The position numbers and the translations under genes were made by a program. Shown piece after piece: positions 1 to 8,914 of a stretch of DNA of 64,000 nt (position 1 is the stretch's first letter; each line of letters starts with the position of its first letter). The stretch is from an uncultured Acetobacteraceae bacterium (GTDB taxonomy: Bacteria > Pseudomonadota > Alphaproteobacteria > Acetobacterales > Acetobacteraceae): the NCBI GenBank assembly GCA_903918315.1, contig CAIXEA010000010.1, positions 1 through 64,000 on the forward strand. The letters are read 5' to 3'. A model generated the notes under the pieces. It was not told where the DNA came from, did not search any database, and saw nothing but the letters and a program-made list of their open reading frames with translations.

Positions 1-48
1 AAGCCGGCCCGCCCCCACCCCCCGCCGAACCGGGTTGGCGCGAAAACC

Positions 49-996
49 GTGCTATGGCACGAACAGACCATGAACACGATCCGCCTCCCTCATCCGCCCG
101 CCCCGCGCCACGCGCTTTTGGCCCGGCAAGACCCCATACGCCCTGAGCCGCCGCTCTGGGCCTCCAGCCTCAGCTCCAAACCGGTCTGGAGCGGCAAGCC
201 AGCCGATCTGCGGCGGCCGCGGGAGGATACGGCCGTGCCGTTGTTCCCGGTGCTGGAGACCATCCTCGGCACCTGGGACCCCGGTCGGCATCCGCTCTAT
301 CGGATGGCGCCGCAACAGCCCATGCGCCGTGAGGCGGCGGCGATCGCACCGCCGGAAAACCCCATACACCGTGACGCCGCCGCGCCCGATCCCCTGCGGA
401 ACGGCCCACTGCGGAGCGGCCCCCTCCGGAACGGCAACCCGCGCGGCAACCCCAACAGCGCCCCCCGCTGCGGCGCGAGGACCCGCCTGGGCTGCCCCTG
501 CCAGGGCCCGGCGATGAAGAACGGCCGGTGCCGCATGCATGGCGGTGCCGCCACCGGCCCGAGGACGGCGGAGGGCCGGGCCCGCATCGCCGCCGCCGCC
601 CGTTCACGCGCGACAAACCCCATACGCCGTGAGCTGGAAGCCCGGACCACCGCGCTGGCGGCGCGGAGCCGGGTGCTGGCCGCGGTCGTCGAAACCGGCC
701 TGCCGTTGGAGGCGGTGACGCCGTTGCTCCTGCGTCTCCGGCCGGAGGCGTGCAATAGCCCATGCGCCGTGAGCCCGGCGCTGCTGTTCGACACCGCGCT
801 GACCCCGGGGGAGGCGCGCGGCCTGGTGCGGTGGATCCGGGCGGCTAACGCCCGAAGCCCGGTACCCGGGGAAAGCCATTCGGCGGCATCCGGCCGGTCT
901 GGCCCCGGTTGCCCAGCCACTCCCGCAAGTTGGTTTCCGTGCGCGTCCGCTCCCCCGACCGCCAGGTCAGGCCATCGGCGAGGCGGAAGACCTTGA
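49..996 (+). CDS. HGG-motif hypothetical protein
   Basis: Function unknown. The only recognisable block lies near residues 145-185: a Cys-containing stretch (GCPCQGP) followed by CRMHGG and then [12 protein letters not shown]. Small alphaproteobacterial proteins, some near phage-type genes, carry a similar HGG/TGPRT motif. The N-terminal half is low complexity and Pro/Arg rich, with [10 protein letters not shown] units. It also contains in-frame peptide repeats (PIRPEP, PMRREA, PIHRDA, PIRREL) that come from a dispersed 15-bp DNA repeat. The GTG at 49 gives the longest form; an ATG at 70 is equally possible, and neither has a clear Shine-Dalgarno. The last 150 nt run antisense over the 3' end of parC, so the true C-terminus is uncertain. 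Confidence 0.5.
   Translation: MLWHEQTMNTIRLPHPPAPRHALLARQDPIRPEPPLWASSLSSKPVWSGKPADLRRPREDTAVPLFPVLETILGTWDPGRHPLYRMAPQQPMRREAAAIAPPENPIHRDAAAPDPLRNGPLRSGPLRNGNPRGNPNSAPRCGARTRLGCPCQGPAMKNGRCRMHGGAATGPRTAEGRARIAAAARSRATNPIRRELEARTTALAARSRVLAAVVETGLPLEAVTPLLLRLRPEACNSPCAVSPALLFDTALTPGEARGLVRWIRAANARSPVPGESHSAASGRSGPGCPATPASWFPCASAPPTARSGHRRGGRP
133..773 (+). repeat. Five dispersed copies of CCCATRCGCCGTGAG
   Basis: A 15-bp sequence occurs at 133-147 (one mismatch), 319-333, 361-375 (two mismatches), 619-633 and 759-773. Four copies share one reading frame of the overlapping HGG protein; the fifth is in another frame (140 nt spacing). Conservation therefore looks nucleotide-level rather than protein-level. 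The sequence is not palindromic. I saw no further copy elsewhere in the window by eye. Confidence 0.7.
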
Positions 997-3064
997 TGTC
1001 CGCCAGGCCGCCATCCTTGTAGCGCTGCAGGATCACGCCCGCGCCGCGCGCCATTTCCGGGACCTCGTTCAGGGCGAAGACCAGCAGCTTGCGGCCTTCA
1101 CCCACAATGGCGACATGGTCGCCCTCGGCGGGGACGCAGAAGGCGGCTTCCTCTCCCGGCTTCAGGTTCAGCACCTGCTTGCCGGTGCGCTTTTCCGCGC
1201 CCAGCTCGGCGCCGTCGATCAGGAAGCCGCGGCCGGCATTGGACGCCAGCAGATATTTGGCGCCCTCGGCGGCCACGAACAGCAGGATGACGTCGTCTTC
1301 GTTGGACAGGTCGACCAGCACCCGCAGCGCCTGGCCGTCCCCACGCCCGCGTGGCAGTTCGCTGGCCTTCAGCGTATAGGCGCGGCCATTGGTGCTGAAC
1401 AATGTCAGGCGGTCGGTGGTGAAGCAGGGCAGAATGAGTTTGAGCTTGTCACCTTCTTTGAATTTCAACTCCGCCGGTTCCGCCACCGCGCCCTTCACGG
1501 CCCGGATCCATCCTTTCTCGGACAGAATGACGGTGATCGCCTCGCGTTCGATGAAGGCGTCCGGCGCCACGTCCGCGACCACGGGCATGACGCCGATTTC
1601 GGTCCGCCGATCGCCGAGGGGGCCGGAACCGAATTTGTCGCGGGTCTTGCCGATCTCGTCGGCGATGCGCGACCAGCGCAGCGTCTCGCTGCCCAGAAGG
1701 GCGCGCAGATCCTTGCCTTCCTTGGACAAGGCTTTGTGCTCCTTGCGGATCTCCATTTCCTCCAGCCGGCGCAGGCTGCGCAGGCGCATGTTCAGGATCG
1801 CCTCCGCCTGCGTATCGGTCAGGGAGAAATGCGCCATCAGCCGGGCTTTGGGTTCGTTTTCCTCCCGGATGATGCGGATGACTTCGTCGATATTGAGGTA
1901 GACGATCAGATACCCGTCGAGGATTTCGATCCGCCGCTCGATCGCCGTCAGCCGGTGGTTGGATCGCCGGACCAGCACCTCATGCCGGTGATCGAGCCAG
2001 GCGCGCAGCACCTCCGGCAGCGCCATGACGCGCGGCGTGCGGGTGGCATCGAGGACGTTCATGTTCAGCGAGAAGCGGGTTTCCAGCTGGCTGGCGCGGA
2101 ACACGGTTTCCATCAGGACCTCGGGCTCAACGCCGCGGGTCTTGGGTTCCAGCACGAGGCGGATGATGTCGCTGCTCTCGTCGCGGATATCGCCCAGCAG
2201 GGGGAGCTTCTTCTCCTCCATCAGCTGCGCGATCTGCTCGATCAGCTTGTTCTTCTGCACCTGGTAGGGGATTTCGGTGACGATGATCGACCAGGTGCCA
2301 TGCGCGCCCTTCTCCACCGCCCATTTGGCGCGCAGCCGGAAGCCGCCGCGCCCGGTCTCATAAGCGGACTGGATGGAGGCCGCTTCTTCCACCACCACGC
2401 CGCCGGTCGGGAAATCCGGTCCGGGCATGAACCGCAGCAAATCGGCGGCTGTTGCCTGGGGGTTCTCGATCAGATGCAAAGCGGCGGCGCAGACCTCGCC
2501 CACATTATGCGGGGGGATGGAGGTCGCCATGCCCACCGCGATCCCCGCCGCACCATTCGCCAGCAAATTCGGAAACGCCGCCGGCAAGACGATCGGCTCG
2601 TTCTCCTCCCCATCATAGGTGGGGCGGAAATCGACCGCGTTCTCGTCGATGCCTTGCAGCATCGCCTTGGCGACCTCGGTCAGGCGGGCTTCGGTGTAGC
2701 GCATGGCGGCGGGGTTATCGCCGTCGATATTGCCGAAATTGCCCTGGCCCTCGACCAGCGTGTAGCGGGCGGCGAATTCCTGCGCCATGCGCACCATGGC
2801 GTCATAGATCGATTGGTCGCCATGCGGATGGTACTTGCCCATGACGTCGCCGACGACGCGGGCGCATTTTTTGAAGCCGGACGTCGGGTCCAAACGCAAT
2901 TGATGCATCGCGTAGATCAGCCGCCGGTGAACCGGCTTCATCCCATCGCGCACATCGGGCAGGGAACGCGACATGATCGTGGACAGGGCATAGGCCAGGT
3001 ACCGCTCGCTGAGTGCGTCGGTCAGGCGTGTGTCTTCGATATGCCCGGCGAAATCATCCGGCAT
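845..3064 (-). CDS. parC: DNA topoisomerase IV subunit A
   Basis: ParC is the DNA-cleaving subunit of topoisomerase IV and decatenates chromosomes together with ParE. The 739-aa product starts [11 protein letters not shown] and then shows the GyrA/ParC winged-helix core: [20 protein letters not shown], the quinolone-region helix [12 protein letters not shown], and [10 protein letters not shown] with the catalytic Tyr. A C-terminal beta-pinwheel region with [14 protein letters not shown] follows. The start at 3064 is preceded by GGAG and gives the normal family N-terminus; a longer in-frame extension is not family-like. It overlaps the recO stop by 11 nt, so the two are probably translationally coupled. 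ParE is not in the window. Confidence 0.95.
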   Translation of the reverse strand: MPDDFAGHIEDTRLTDALSERYLAYALSTIMSRSLPDVRDGMKPVHRRLIYAMHQLRLDPTSGFKKCARVVGDVMGKYHPHGDQSIYDAMVRMAQEFAARYTLVEGQGNFGNIDGDNPAAMRYTEARLTEVAKAMLQGIDENAVDFRPTYDGEENEPIVLPAAFPNLLANGAAGIAVGMATSIPPHNVGEVCAAALHLIENPQATAADLLRFMPGPDFPTGGVVVEEAASIQSAYETGRGGFRLRAKWAVEKGAHGTWSIIVTEIPYQVQKNKLIEQIAQLMEEKKLPLLGDIRDESSDIIRLVLEPKTRGVEPEVLMETVFRASQLETRFSLNMNVLDATRTPRVMALPEVLRAWLDHRHEVLVRRSNHRLTAIERRIEILDGYLIVYLNIDEVIRIIREENEPKARLMAHFSLTDTQAEAILNMRLRSLRRLEEMEIRKEHKALSKEGKDLRALLGSETLRWSRIADEIGKTRDKFGSGPLGDRRTEIGVMPVVADVAPDAFIEREAITVILSEKGWIRAVKGAVAEPAELKFKEGDKLKLILPCFTTDRLTLFSTNGRAYTLKASELPRGRGDGQALRVLVDLSNEDDVILLFVAAEGAKYLLASNAGRGFLIDGAELGAEKRTGKQVLNLKPGEEAAFCVPAEGDHVAIVGEGRKLLVFALNEVPEMARGAGVILQRYKDGGLADIKVFRLADGLTWRSGERTRTETNLREWLGNRGQTGRMPPNGFPRVPGFGR

Positions 3065-3818
3065 GGTCAGCTCCAGGGGTGGGATTCGACTCGGCTTGCG
3101 CCAGCGTGGTGACCCGGTCGTATAGCATGACGCGCGCCTGCGGCAGCGGCCGGTGACGATGACCGAAGGCATCGCGCGCCAGGAAATGCCCGGTCAGGCG
3201 CAGCCCGTCACTATGGTCCCGCGCGGTCGCGACATTGCCGCCCGCCATGAAGCCAGGGAGTTTCAGGAGCTTGTCCTTGTAAGCCTCGCCCGCTTCGGCG
3301 GTCACCGCCCGGCCCGATCGAGGGGACACATAGGCCAGACCCGCCGTGGCCCCCGTGACAGCGCACCGCGTCAGGTCCAGCCCATAGCCGAGTTCCATCA
3401 GCAGCGTGACCTCCCACTGGATCAGTTCCGGCAGCATCGCCGCGCCCAACGGGATATGCGCGATCAGCCGCAGCAGGCCGGCGAACACGGTCGGGTGGGG
3501 TTCGCGTTCGGGCAGCGCCCCCTCGGCCGTGGCGCAGACGGCCGACAGCATCGCCAGGGCCAGAGGATCGTCCATCACCTGCGCCGCGTTGGCATGGATC
3601 ATCTCGGCCCGGAATGCCCCCAGCTGATCCGCCAGCCGCGCCGTCCAGCGCACCTGCGCGAAATTGCCGGCCTGCCAGAGCGCCGCATGGGCGCGGGCGG
3701 CGCCACCCTTCGCGAGACCCCGGTGCAGGCCATGGTCCGCCGTCATGACGGTGGCGATGACGTCGCCCTCGTTATACGGACGGGCGTCGAGGATGATGGC
3801 GGGGGCGTCCCATTCCAT
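3054..3818 (-). CDS. recO: DNA repair protein RecO
   Basis: RecO is the annealing and RecA-loading mediator of the RecFOR gap-repair pathway. The 254-aa product has the typical N-terminal OB-fold opening ([29 protein letters not shown]), then GLAKGG, and an alpha-helical middle with [17 protein letters not shown]. Length is normal for the family. The alphaproteobacterial form lacks a full four-Cys zinc site, and only one Cys is visible here in the usual region. Its TGA lies inside the first codons of parC, forming a two-gene operon. Confidence 0.93.
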   Translation of the reverse strand: MEWDAPAIILDARPYNEGDVIATVMTADHGLHRGLAKGGAARAHAALWQAGNFAQVRWTARLADQLGAFRAEMIHANAAQVMDDPLALAMLSAVCATAEGALPEREPHPTVFAGLLRLIAHIPLGAAMLPELIQWEVTLLMELGYGLDLTRCAVTGATAGLAYVSPRSGRAVTAEAGEAYKDKLLKLPGFMAGGNVATARDHSDGLRLTGHFLARDAFGHRHRPLPQARVMLYDRVTTLAQAESNPTPGADHAG

Positions 3819-3908
3819 GGCGCGGCTTTCGGGGCGAGATGCGATCCTGTTTTACAGGAGGTTCTGCCCCGATGGGCTAAGCAATCGCAGGGGCTTTCGC
3901 AATCGCGC

Positions 3909-5216
3909 TTATCCCCGGTACTCCAGCACGTGCAGGCCCGCATTCCAGTCGCTGAGGTAAATGATGCCCTCCTTGGTCACATAGGCGTCGCAGGTCTGGG
4001 CGGCCAAAGCGATGTTCGGCCGGGGGTCGATCAGCTTCTTCGGCACCGGCGGGATCCAATAGGCCACCTCCTTGGGGGCGAACTGATCCCGGATGTCGAA
4101 CACCCGCAGCCCGGCGTTGTGGTAGGTGGCGAAGATCGTCGTCTCCGACTGGAACGAGCCGGGCCGGTTCTCATGCAGGTTATGCGGCCCGAAATTGCCC
4201 AGCGCGCAATAGTCCCGCTCCGTCGGTGTCGGCAGCGTGGCGATCGGCACCGGATTTGCCGGTGCCCGAGCATCCAGTATGAAGGTGTGGAACGTGCCCT
4301 TGGCGCATTTGTCGGCGTTCGACTCGTCGGCCACCACCACCAGATTGCGGCCCGGCAGGGGCAGCGGAGTATGGGTGCCGCCGGGGAAGGGCGGCGACCA
4401 GTTCAGCCGCGAGAGCAGCTTGGGCGCGGCGGGATCGCTGATGTCGTGGATGGTGAAGCCCCCGTCGCGCCAGGCCGCGTAGCCCTTGTCGCCGGCGGTG
4501 ATCATGTGATGCAGCGCCCAGCGCTTCCCCTTCGGTGCCTGCGGCGTTTCCCCCGCCGCGCGGTTCATGCCGGGCAGCCACCACTTCGATACGATCTCCG
4601 GCTTCGTGATATCCTTCAGATCGACGATGCACAGGCAGTGATCGGTCATGCCGTCGAAATGCGCCGACACATAGGCGTAACGCCCGCCCACCCACCACAG
4701 GCGGTTGATGCCGAGGCCCGGCATTTCCAGGAAGGCGATTTCCCGCAGTTCCGCCGGCTTGGAGATGTCGTGGATCGACAGGCCGGAGCGGAACTTCTTC
4801 TTGTTGGTGATGCTGTCGGCGAGGTTGTTCTCGAAATAGCCCCGCATGCTGTCATAGCTCTGCATGGCCACGATATTGGCGCCGTTGGCGACCAGCATGA
4901 TGTCGCCGGAAACCTGCAGATGGTGCGTGCGGGTGAAATCCCCCGCCGTCCAGAACCCTACCGGCTTCAGCTTCCTGGGATCAGCGGCGTCCAGCACGGT
5001 GATGCCATTGCTGAACATGTGCCCGACATAGATATGGCCCCGATTGGCCATCACCTGCACCCCATCCGGGCGGCCGCCCTGGTCGGAATAGGACAGGTGC
5101 CTGATCTTGTGGCCAATCCCCTCCGGCGGAATCGGCGCCTCCGCTCTGGCAAGGCCGGGTGCGAGGCCAGCGGTCAAAATCCCGGCCGACAGGCCGCGGC
5201 GCGTCACACCTTGCAT
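3909..5216 (-). CDS. Secreted LVIVD-repeat protein, likely Tat exported
   Basis: The 435-aa product begins with a twin-arginine-like signal (TRRGLSAGILTAGLAPGLARAEA). Repeats typical of LVIVD/beta-propeller proteins follow: ITVLDAADPRKLKPVG, LSIHDISKPAELRE, FTIHDISDPAAPKLL, LRVFDIRDQFAPKEVA. The biochemical role of this family is not established. ATG at 5216 has GGAG seven bases upstream; a longer in-frame extension has no signal peptide at its start and is rejected. The gene is transcribed in the same direction as recO-parC but separated by 90 nt. It is divergent from the membrane protein at 5419. Confidence 0.8.
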   Translation of the reverse strand: MQGVTRRGLSAGILTAGLAPGLARAEAPIPPEGIGHKIRHLSYSDQGGRPDGVQVMANRGHIYVGHMFSNGITVLDAADPRKLKPVGFWTAGDFTRTHHLQVSGDIMLVANGANIVAMQSYDSMRGYFENNLADSITNKKKFRSGLSIHDISKPAELREIAFLEMPGLGINRLWWVGGRYAYVSAHFDGMTDHCLCIVDLKDITKPEIVSKWWLPGMNRAAGETPQAPKGKRWALHHMITAGDKGYAAWRDGGFTIHDISDPAAPKLLSRLNWSPPFPGGTHTPLPLPGRNLVVVADESNADKCAKGTFHTFILDARAPANPVPIATLPTPTERDYCALGNFGPHNLHENRPGSFQSETTIFATYHNAGLRVFDIRDQFAPKEVAYWIPPVPKKLIDPRPNIALAAQTCDAYVTKEGIIYLSDWNAGLHVLEYRG

Positions 5217-5418
5217 AAGGACACTCCATCCCGAACATGTTCTTGTCCGGCGATGCTGACGACCGCACCGGGCCTGGTCAACGCTTGAATGTCGCAATGG
5301 CCGGGACCGGTTGGGTTCACGAATCCATCCGCCGTTATTCACATTGCCTCGCGCGGCACGGTGTCGGTAATCTGCACCTTCAGGTTGCAGGGCCGGATGA
5401 CGAACAACGAGGATTCCA

Positions 5419-6495
5419 ATGGCGGAAGATGATACCGTGGTCGTTCGGGCCGGCGGGGCCTGGGGACGGGCCACAGGGCCAGAGGTCAAACACGCCTATC
5501 CTCTCGCGGTGCGCGATCACGGCCTGGCGACCGCGGTCGGGTTGCTGATGCAAAGCCTGCCTTATGCCCTGGCCCGATTCGGGATCCTGCTGGCTTATTC
5601 GGTCGCCTGCCTGGTCTGGATCGTCATCGCCTTCGGCGGCGCGGCCTGGCTGGGCAAGCATATCGCGGACGCGTTTGGCATCGTGTGGCTGATCGCCTGC
5701 CTCGCCGGTGTCGGATGGTTCTGGGGCGCGATCCTGCGCTACATGCTGCATTTATTGGCCTGCGGCCATGTCGCTGTCCTGACCGAGCTCATCACCAAAG
5801 GTCAGGTCGGCAACGGATCCGAGCCCATGCTCGCTTACGGCAAGCGTGTGGTGACGCAGCGGTTCGGGCAGGTGAATGCTTTGTTCGCCCTGAACGGCAT
5901 CGTGCGCGGCATTATTGGCGCATTTCACAGCACGCTCGATTGGCTCGACCAGCTGATTCCGATTCCCGGGCTGGATAGTCTGGCCAATCTGATCAACATC
6001 GTGCTGCGCGCGGCGACGCGGTACCTGGACAAGGTGATCCTCTCCTACAACCTTGCCCGCGCCGATGAGGACCCATGGACCGGCGCCCGTCAGGGCATGG
6101 TCTATTATGCGCAGAATGCGGTGCCGATCCTGAAGACCTCGGTGTGGATCGTGGTGCTGGAACGGGTGCTGAGCGTGGTGCTCTGGCTGCTGCTGTTGAT
6201 TCCGGCGGCGGGCATCACGGTTCTATTGCCCCATGCCGTGCGGGAGCAGGCGGGCATCGTCACCATGCTGGTGGCGGTTCTGCTGGCGGGGCCCTTGCGG
6301 TCCGCCTTCGTCAAACCGCTGTTCCTGATCATGATGATGGTGCGGTTCCACGCCCTGATTGAGAACCAGCCGATCAACCGGGAATGGGATGCGCGGCTGG
6401 CGTCAACGTCGGACAAGTTCCGGGACTTGGGCAATCAGGCCCAGGCGGCGATGGGGTCCGCCGGGTTTGGCGCTGGGGCGTTCTTCCGGCGGTGA
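5419..6495 (+). CDS. Polytopic membrane protein, unknown function
   Basis: The 358-aa product has several clear hydrophobic segments: about residues 50-75 (ILLAYSVACLVWIVIAFGGAAWL), 85-110, 230-260 (VVLWLLLLIPAAGITVLL) and 270-300. A loop contains PIPGLDSLANLINIVLRAATRYLDKVILSYNLAR. The C-terminus is cytoplasmic-looking and Gly/Ala rich. GAGG sits six bases before the ATG. I do not recognise the family with confidence. It is divergent from the LVIVD gene across about 200 nt and convergent with the thiolase-like gene 13 nt downstream. Confidence 0.75.
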   Translation: MAEDDTVVVRAGGAWGRATGPEVKHAYPLAVRDHGLATAVGLLMQSLPYALARFGILLAYSVACLVWIVIAFGGAAWLGKHIADAFGIVWLIACLAGVGWFWGAILRYMLHLLACGHVAVLTELITKGQVGNGSEPMLAYGKRVVTQRFGQVNALFALNGIVRGIIGAFHSTLDWLDQLIPIPGLDSLANLINIVLRAATRYLDKVILSYNLARADEDPWTGARQGMVYYAQNAVPILKTSVWIVVLERVLSVVLWLLLLIPAAGITVLLPHAVREQAGIVTMLVAVLLAGPLRSAFVKPLFLIMMMVRFHALIENQPINREWDARLASTSDKFRDLGNQAQAAMGSAGFGAGAFFRR

Positions 6496-6508
6496 AGGCG
6501 CGCCCCCC

Positions 6509-7693
6509 TCAATAAGGCTCCCTCACGAAAATAAATGTCGTACCCGTCACGATCGGCGCGCTCGCGCCGACGAAGGACACGTTCACATCCTTGACCTGCC
6601 GCGATCCGGCCCGGCCGGAGGCCTGCAAGGCGCCTTCGATGATATGCCAAAGCCCATGAATCCGCCCGGTCCCCAACGACCCGCCGAACGTGTTCAGCGG
6701 CAAGTCTCCATCCAATTCGATGCGCCCATCCTGGATGAAGTCCAACGCCTCCCCTTCTTTGCAGAACCCGTACGACTCCAGCCCGTAAATCACCGAGGCC
6801 GAGAACCCGTCATAGATCTGCGCGACGTCGACATCCTTGGGGGTGAAACCGGATCGTTCCCAGGTCAGCTTGGCCGAACTGCTGCCGCCTTCCATGTAGC
6901 TCGACAGGCTGCCGATACGCCCGGCGGTTTCGAAGTGCAGCCGCTGCCCATATCCCGCCAGATAGGCCGGCGCCGGTTTCAAATCCCGCGCCCGATCGGC
7001 CAAAGTCAGCACCACCGCCACCGCGCCCTGCACGGGGATGTCGCAGTCGAACAGGCAGAAGGGATAGGCGACCATGCGGGAGGCGAAATAATCCTCCCGC
7101 GTCAGCGGCGTCCCGTAGAAATAGGCATGCGGGTTATGCTGGGTGTGCTTGCGCTGCGTCACCGCCAGGGTCGCCATCTTGTCGCGGGTCTGGTTGTTCT
7201 TCTCCAGCCAGCGGGTATAGGCGACCGCCATGCCCTGGCCCGGCCCGCCGAAGCCGAACGGTCCGGTGAACTGGGTGGCGCCGGCGGCCATATTGCCGGG
7301 GAGGTTCTGATAGGTCCCGCTCGGGTTGTGCATCGCGCGCCAGACGACGGCGTATTTGCAAACCCCCGCGAGCAGCGCATTGGTCGCCTGCTGCACCGCG
7401 CCGCCGATATTGGTGGTGCCGACCTGAATGTGCCAGGTGAGGTTGGGCAGCTTGAGCATGGCCATCATGCAGTTGACCGAGACGACGGAGATCCCGTCGA
7501 CCTCCGCATGGCCGGTCGCGGGCAGCTCGGGATAGGTCGCGAGACCGTCGATATCCTCCATCCGCAGGCCGGAATCAGCGACCGCGCCGCGCACCGCTTC
7601 CAGCGCATGCGCCGCGAGGGGGATGTCGGCCGAACGGGTCGCCTTGGAGTAGCCCACGCCGCTGATGGCGACTTTGCACCGGTTTTCCCACAT
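6509..7693 (-). CDS. Thiolase-superfamily protein (SCP-x/Ltp2-like)
   Basis: A 394-aa thiolase-fold protein of the lipid-transfer/SCP-x branch. Diagnostic pieces are the N-terminal AISGVGYSK, DIDGLATYPE, the mid-protein QIYDGFSASVIYGLESYGFC and the C-terminal NTFGGSLGTGRIHGL. At the position of the usual nucleophilic Cys the sequence reads VGTTNIGGAVQQA, with no Cys, so a normal acetyl transfer mechanism is doubtful. The next gene encodes a DUF35 protein. In steroid side-chain degradation, Ltp2-type thiolase-fold proteins pair with DUF35 subunits as retro-aldolases. A related acyl-CoA carbon-carbon cleavage role is inferred here. GGGAG precedes the ATG. Confidence 0.85.
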   Translation of the reverse strand: MWENRCKVAISGVGYSKATRSADIPLAAHALEAVRGAVADSGLRMEDIDGLATYPELPATGHAEVDGISVVSVNCMMAMLKLPNLTWHIQVGTTNIGGAVQQATNALLAGVCKYAVVWRAMHNPSGTYQNLPGNMAAGATQFTGPFGFGGPGQGMAVAYTRWLEKNNQTRDKMATLAVTQRKHTQHNPHAYFYGTPLTREDYFASRMVAYPFCLFDCDIPVQGAVAVVLTLADRARDLKPAPAYLAGYGQRLHFETAGRIGSLSSYMEGGSSSAKLTWERSGFTPKDVDVAQIYDGFSASVIYGLESYGFCKEGEALDFIQDGRIELDGDLPLNTFGGSLGTGRIHGLWHIIEGALQASGRAGSRQVKDVNVSFVGASAPIVTGTTFIFVREPY

Positions 7694-7705
7694 GGTCCGT
7701 CTCCC

Positions 7706-8134
7706 TTACACGTTCGCCAGGCGCCATTGCGGCAGCGTGATGTCATCGTTGAGCGGCTCGAACACGACCTCCACCCGGCGGCCGACCTTGGCTTCGGTGT
7801 ATTCGGCCCCCAGGAGATTGCCGGCCATCAGCGCGCCCGGGGCATCGTCGAGTTCGACCACGATGCTGGCATAGGGGACCGCGGAGGCGAAGCGCTTGTC
7901 GCCGGTGTGGTACATGATCGTGTAGGCGTAGATCGTGCCGACGCCGCGCACCGGTTCGAATTTCAGGTCGATGCTGATGCATTGGGTGCAGGTGGCGAAG
8001 GGCGGGTGCTGGAAATGGCCGCAGCTCTGGCAGCGCTGCAATTCAAGCGCATTGCGCTTCGCCGCGGCCCAGAACGGCCGGGTCCACTCGTTCGGAACGG
8101 GGATGGGCCGGGTTACCTTGCTCCAGTCGCTCAT
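7706..8134 (-). CDS. DUF35 OB-fold zinc-ribbon acyl-CoA-associated protein
   Basis: The 142-aa product has an N-terminal rubredoxin-like zinc ribbon with Cys35-x2-Cys38 and Cys49-x2-Cys52. An OB-fold follows (GVGTIYAYTIMYHTG, PYASIVVELDD, VGRRVEVVFE). This is the standard DUF35 architecture. Such proteins bind thiolase-fold partners and help position CoA thioesters. It lies 12 nt upstream of the thiolase-like gene on the same strand, so the two are probably co-transcribed and form one complex. Confidence 0.9.
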   Translation of the reverse strand: MSDWSKVTRPIPVPNEWTRPFWAAAKRNALELQRCQSCGHFQHPPFATCTQCISIDLKFEPVRGVGTIYAYTIMYHTGDKRFASAVPYASIVVELDDAPGALMAGNLLGAEYTEAKVGRRVEVVFEPLNDDITLPQWRLANV

Positions 8135-8263
8135 GGTCGTCGCCCTTTGTCTGCCTGGCTGGGTGCCTGCGATTGTTCGGCGGAGTGTACTAGGGCGACG
8201 GGGACGCGGATAGTGTCAGGGTGTGCTCCCCAGTTTGGATGGCTCAATCGCTGCCACGCCCGC

Positions 8264-8473
8264 TCAGGCGGCGATCGCGGCCTGAGGCGAACCCAGACGG
8301 CCGGTCAGCACCAGGCCACGCACCAGGCGCTTGACGTCCGCCAAAGTCGGCCAGACCGAGCCGTCGAGCTCTTCGGCCCGCGGATCGGTGGCGATGAAGA
8401 AATAGCCGCGGTCGGAGCGCACAGCGACGCCGGCAAAGGCGCCGTCGATGTCGATGACATGAGATTGTAACAT
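8264..8473 (-). CDS. Small hypothetical protein (69 aa)
   Basis: A short acidic-to-neutral protein with no recognised domain. It includes IDGAFAGVAVRSDRGYFFIATDPRAEEL and ends RLGSPQAAIAA. AAGGA is well placed before the ATG. An AT-rich promoter-like region lies about 200 nt upstream. It is isolated between the DUF35 gene and a long non-coding stretch. Function unknown. Confidence 0.6.
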   Translation of the reverse strand: MLQSHVIDIDGAFAGVAVRSDRGYFFIATDPRAEELDGSVWPTLADVKRLVRGLVLTGRLGSPQAAIAA

Positions 8474-8914
8474 GGAATTTTCCTTCGGAACCGGTGATCA
8501 GGAGACAGCGTGGCGCGGCGTCGTCATTCGACAGCGAACGGGCGCACACATCATCGGGCACGCCAGGGCTTGGGTTCCGATGGGGGTGTGAGCGTGCTCG
8601 GCCATGGCCATTGCTCCCTATGGGTCCGAAAGTGGTGACGCGGGATGCGTCGCGAGTTCGCGGTAGATGGGAGTATAATTTCCCATAAATGGCAATATTA
8701 AACTCGAAAAAAGATTTATTTTCTTTTTATTCAGTTTTTTCTGCGGAAATCCCTTGCTTGCGGCTGGTTCCCCCCGCGGTTTCCTGCCCCACGCCTCGGG
8801 CAGGCAGACCCGAGGCCAGCAGGCATGGGCTGGCAGGGCACGCGCTGGCTGGGTCGCGAATCATAACGCCCTGCCCGGTTGCCGGTTGTGCGGACCCGTA
8901 TAGAGTATTGCCCC
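8474..8914. other. Non-coding stretch with an AT-rich island
   Basis: About 440 nt without a convincing gene. Bases 8670-8745 are strikingly AT-rich against the GC-rich surroundings and carry promoter-like sequence. Bases 8785-8835 contain GC-rich self-complementary segments (CCTGCC/GGCAGG, CCTCGGG/CCCGAGG), possibly a terminator or an mRNA hairpin. Short frames here have no protein-like features. Confidence 0.5.
8667..8686 (-). promoter_or_regulatory. Inverted repeat over a -10-like TATACT
   Basis: ATGGGA and TCCCAT flank an 8-bp spacer. On the minus strand the hexamer TATACT (8677-8672) overlaps one arm and the spacer. This would suit an operator overlapping the promoter of the small gene that starts at 8473. 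No good -35 is evident at 17 bp. Confidence 0.35.

Noticed and set aside
1115-3112. Long open frame on the plus strand across parC
   Set aside because: It is antisense to a clear parC gene and has no protein family features. GC-rich DNA gives many such frames; similar ones cover purF, tgt, radA and recO and were left out.
5233-5242. Palindrome GAACATGTTC as a LexA box
   Set aside because: Alphaproteobacterial LexA sites need GTTC-N7-GTTC, and this palindrome does not have that spacing.
8481-8605. Short minus-strand ORF of about 37 codons beginning MAMAEHAH
   Set aside because: It has a weak GGGAG upstream but no recognisable features, and it lies in the likely 5' leader of the 69-aa gene.
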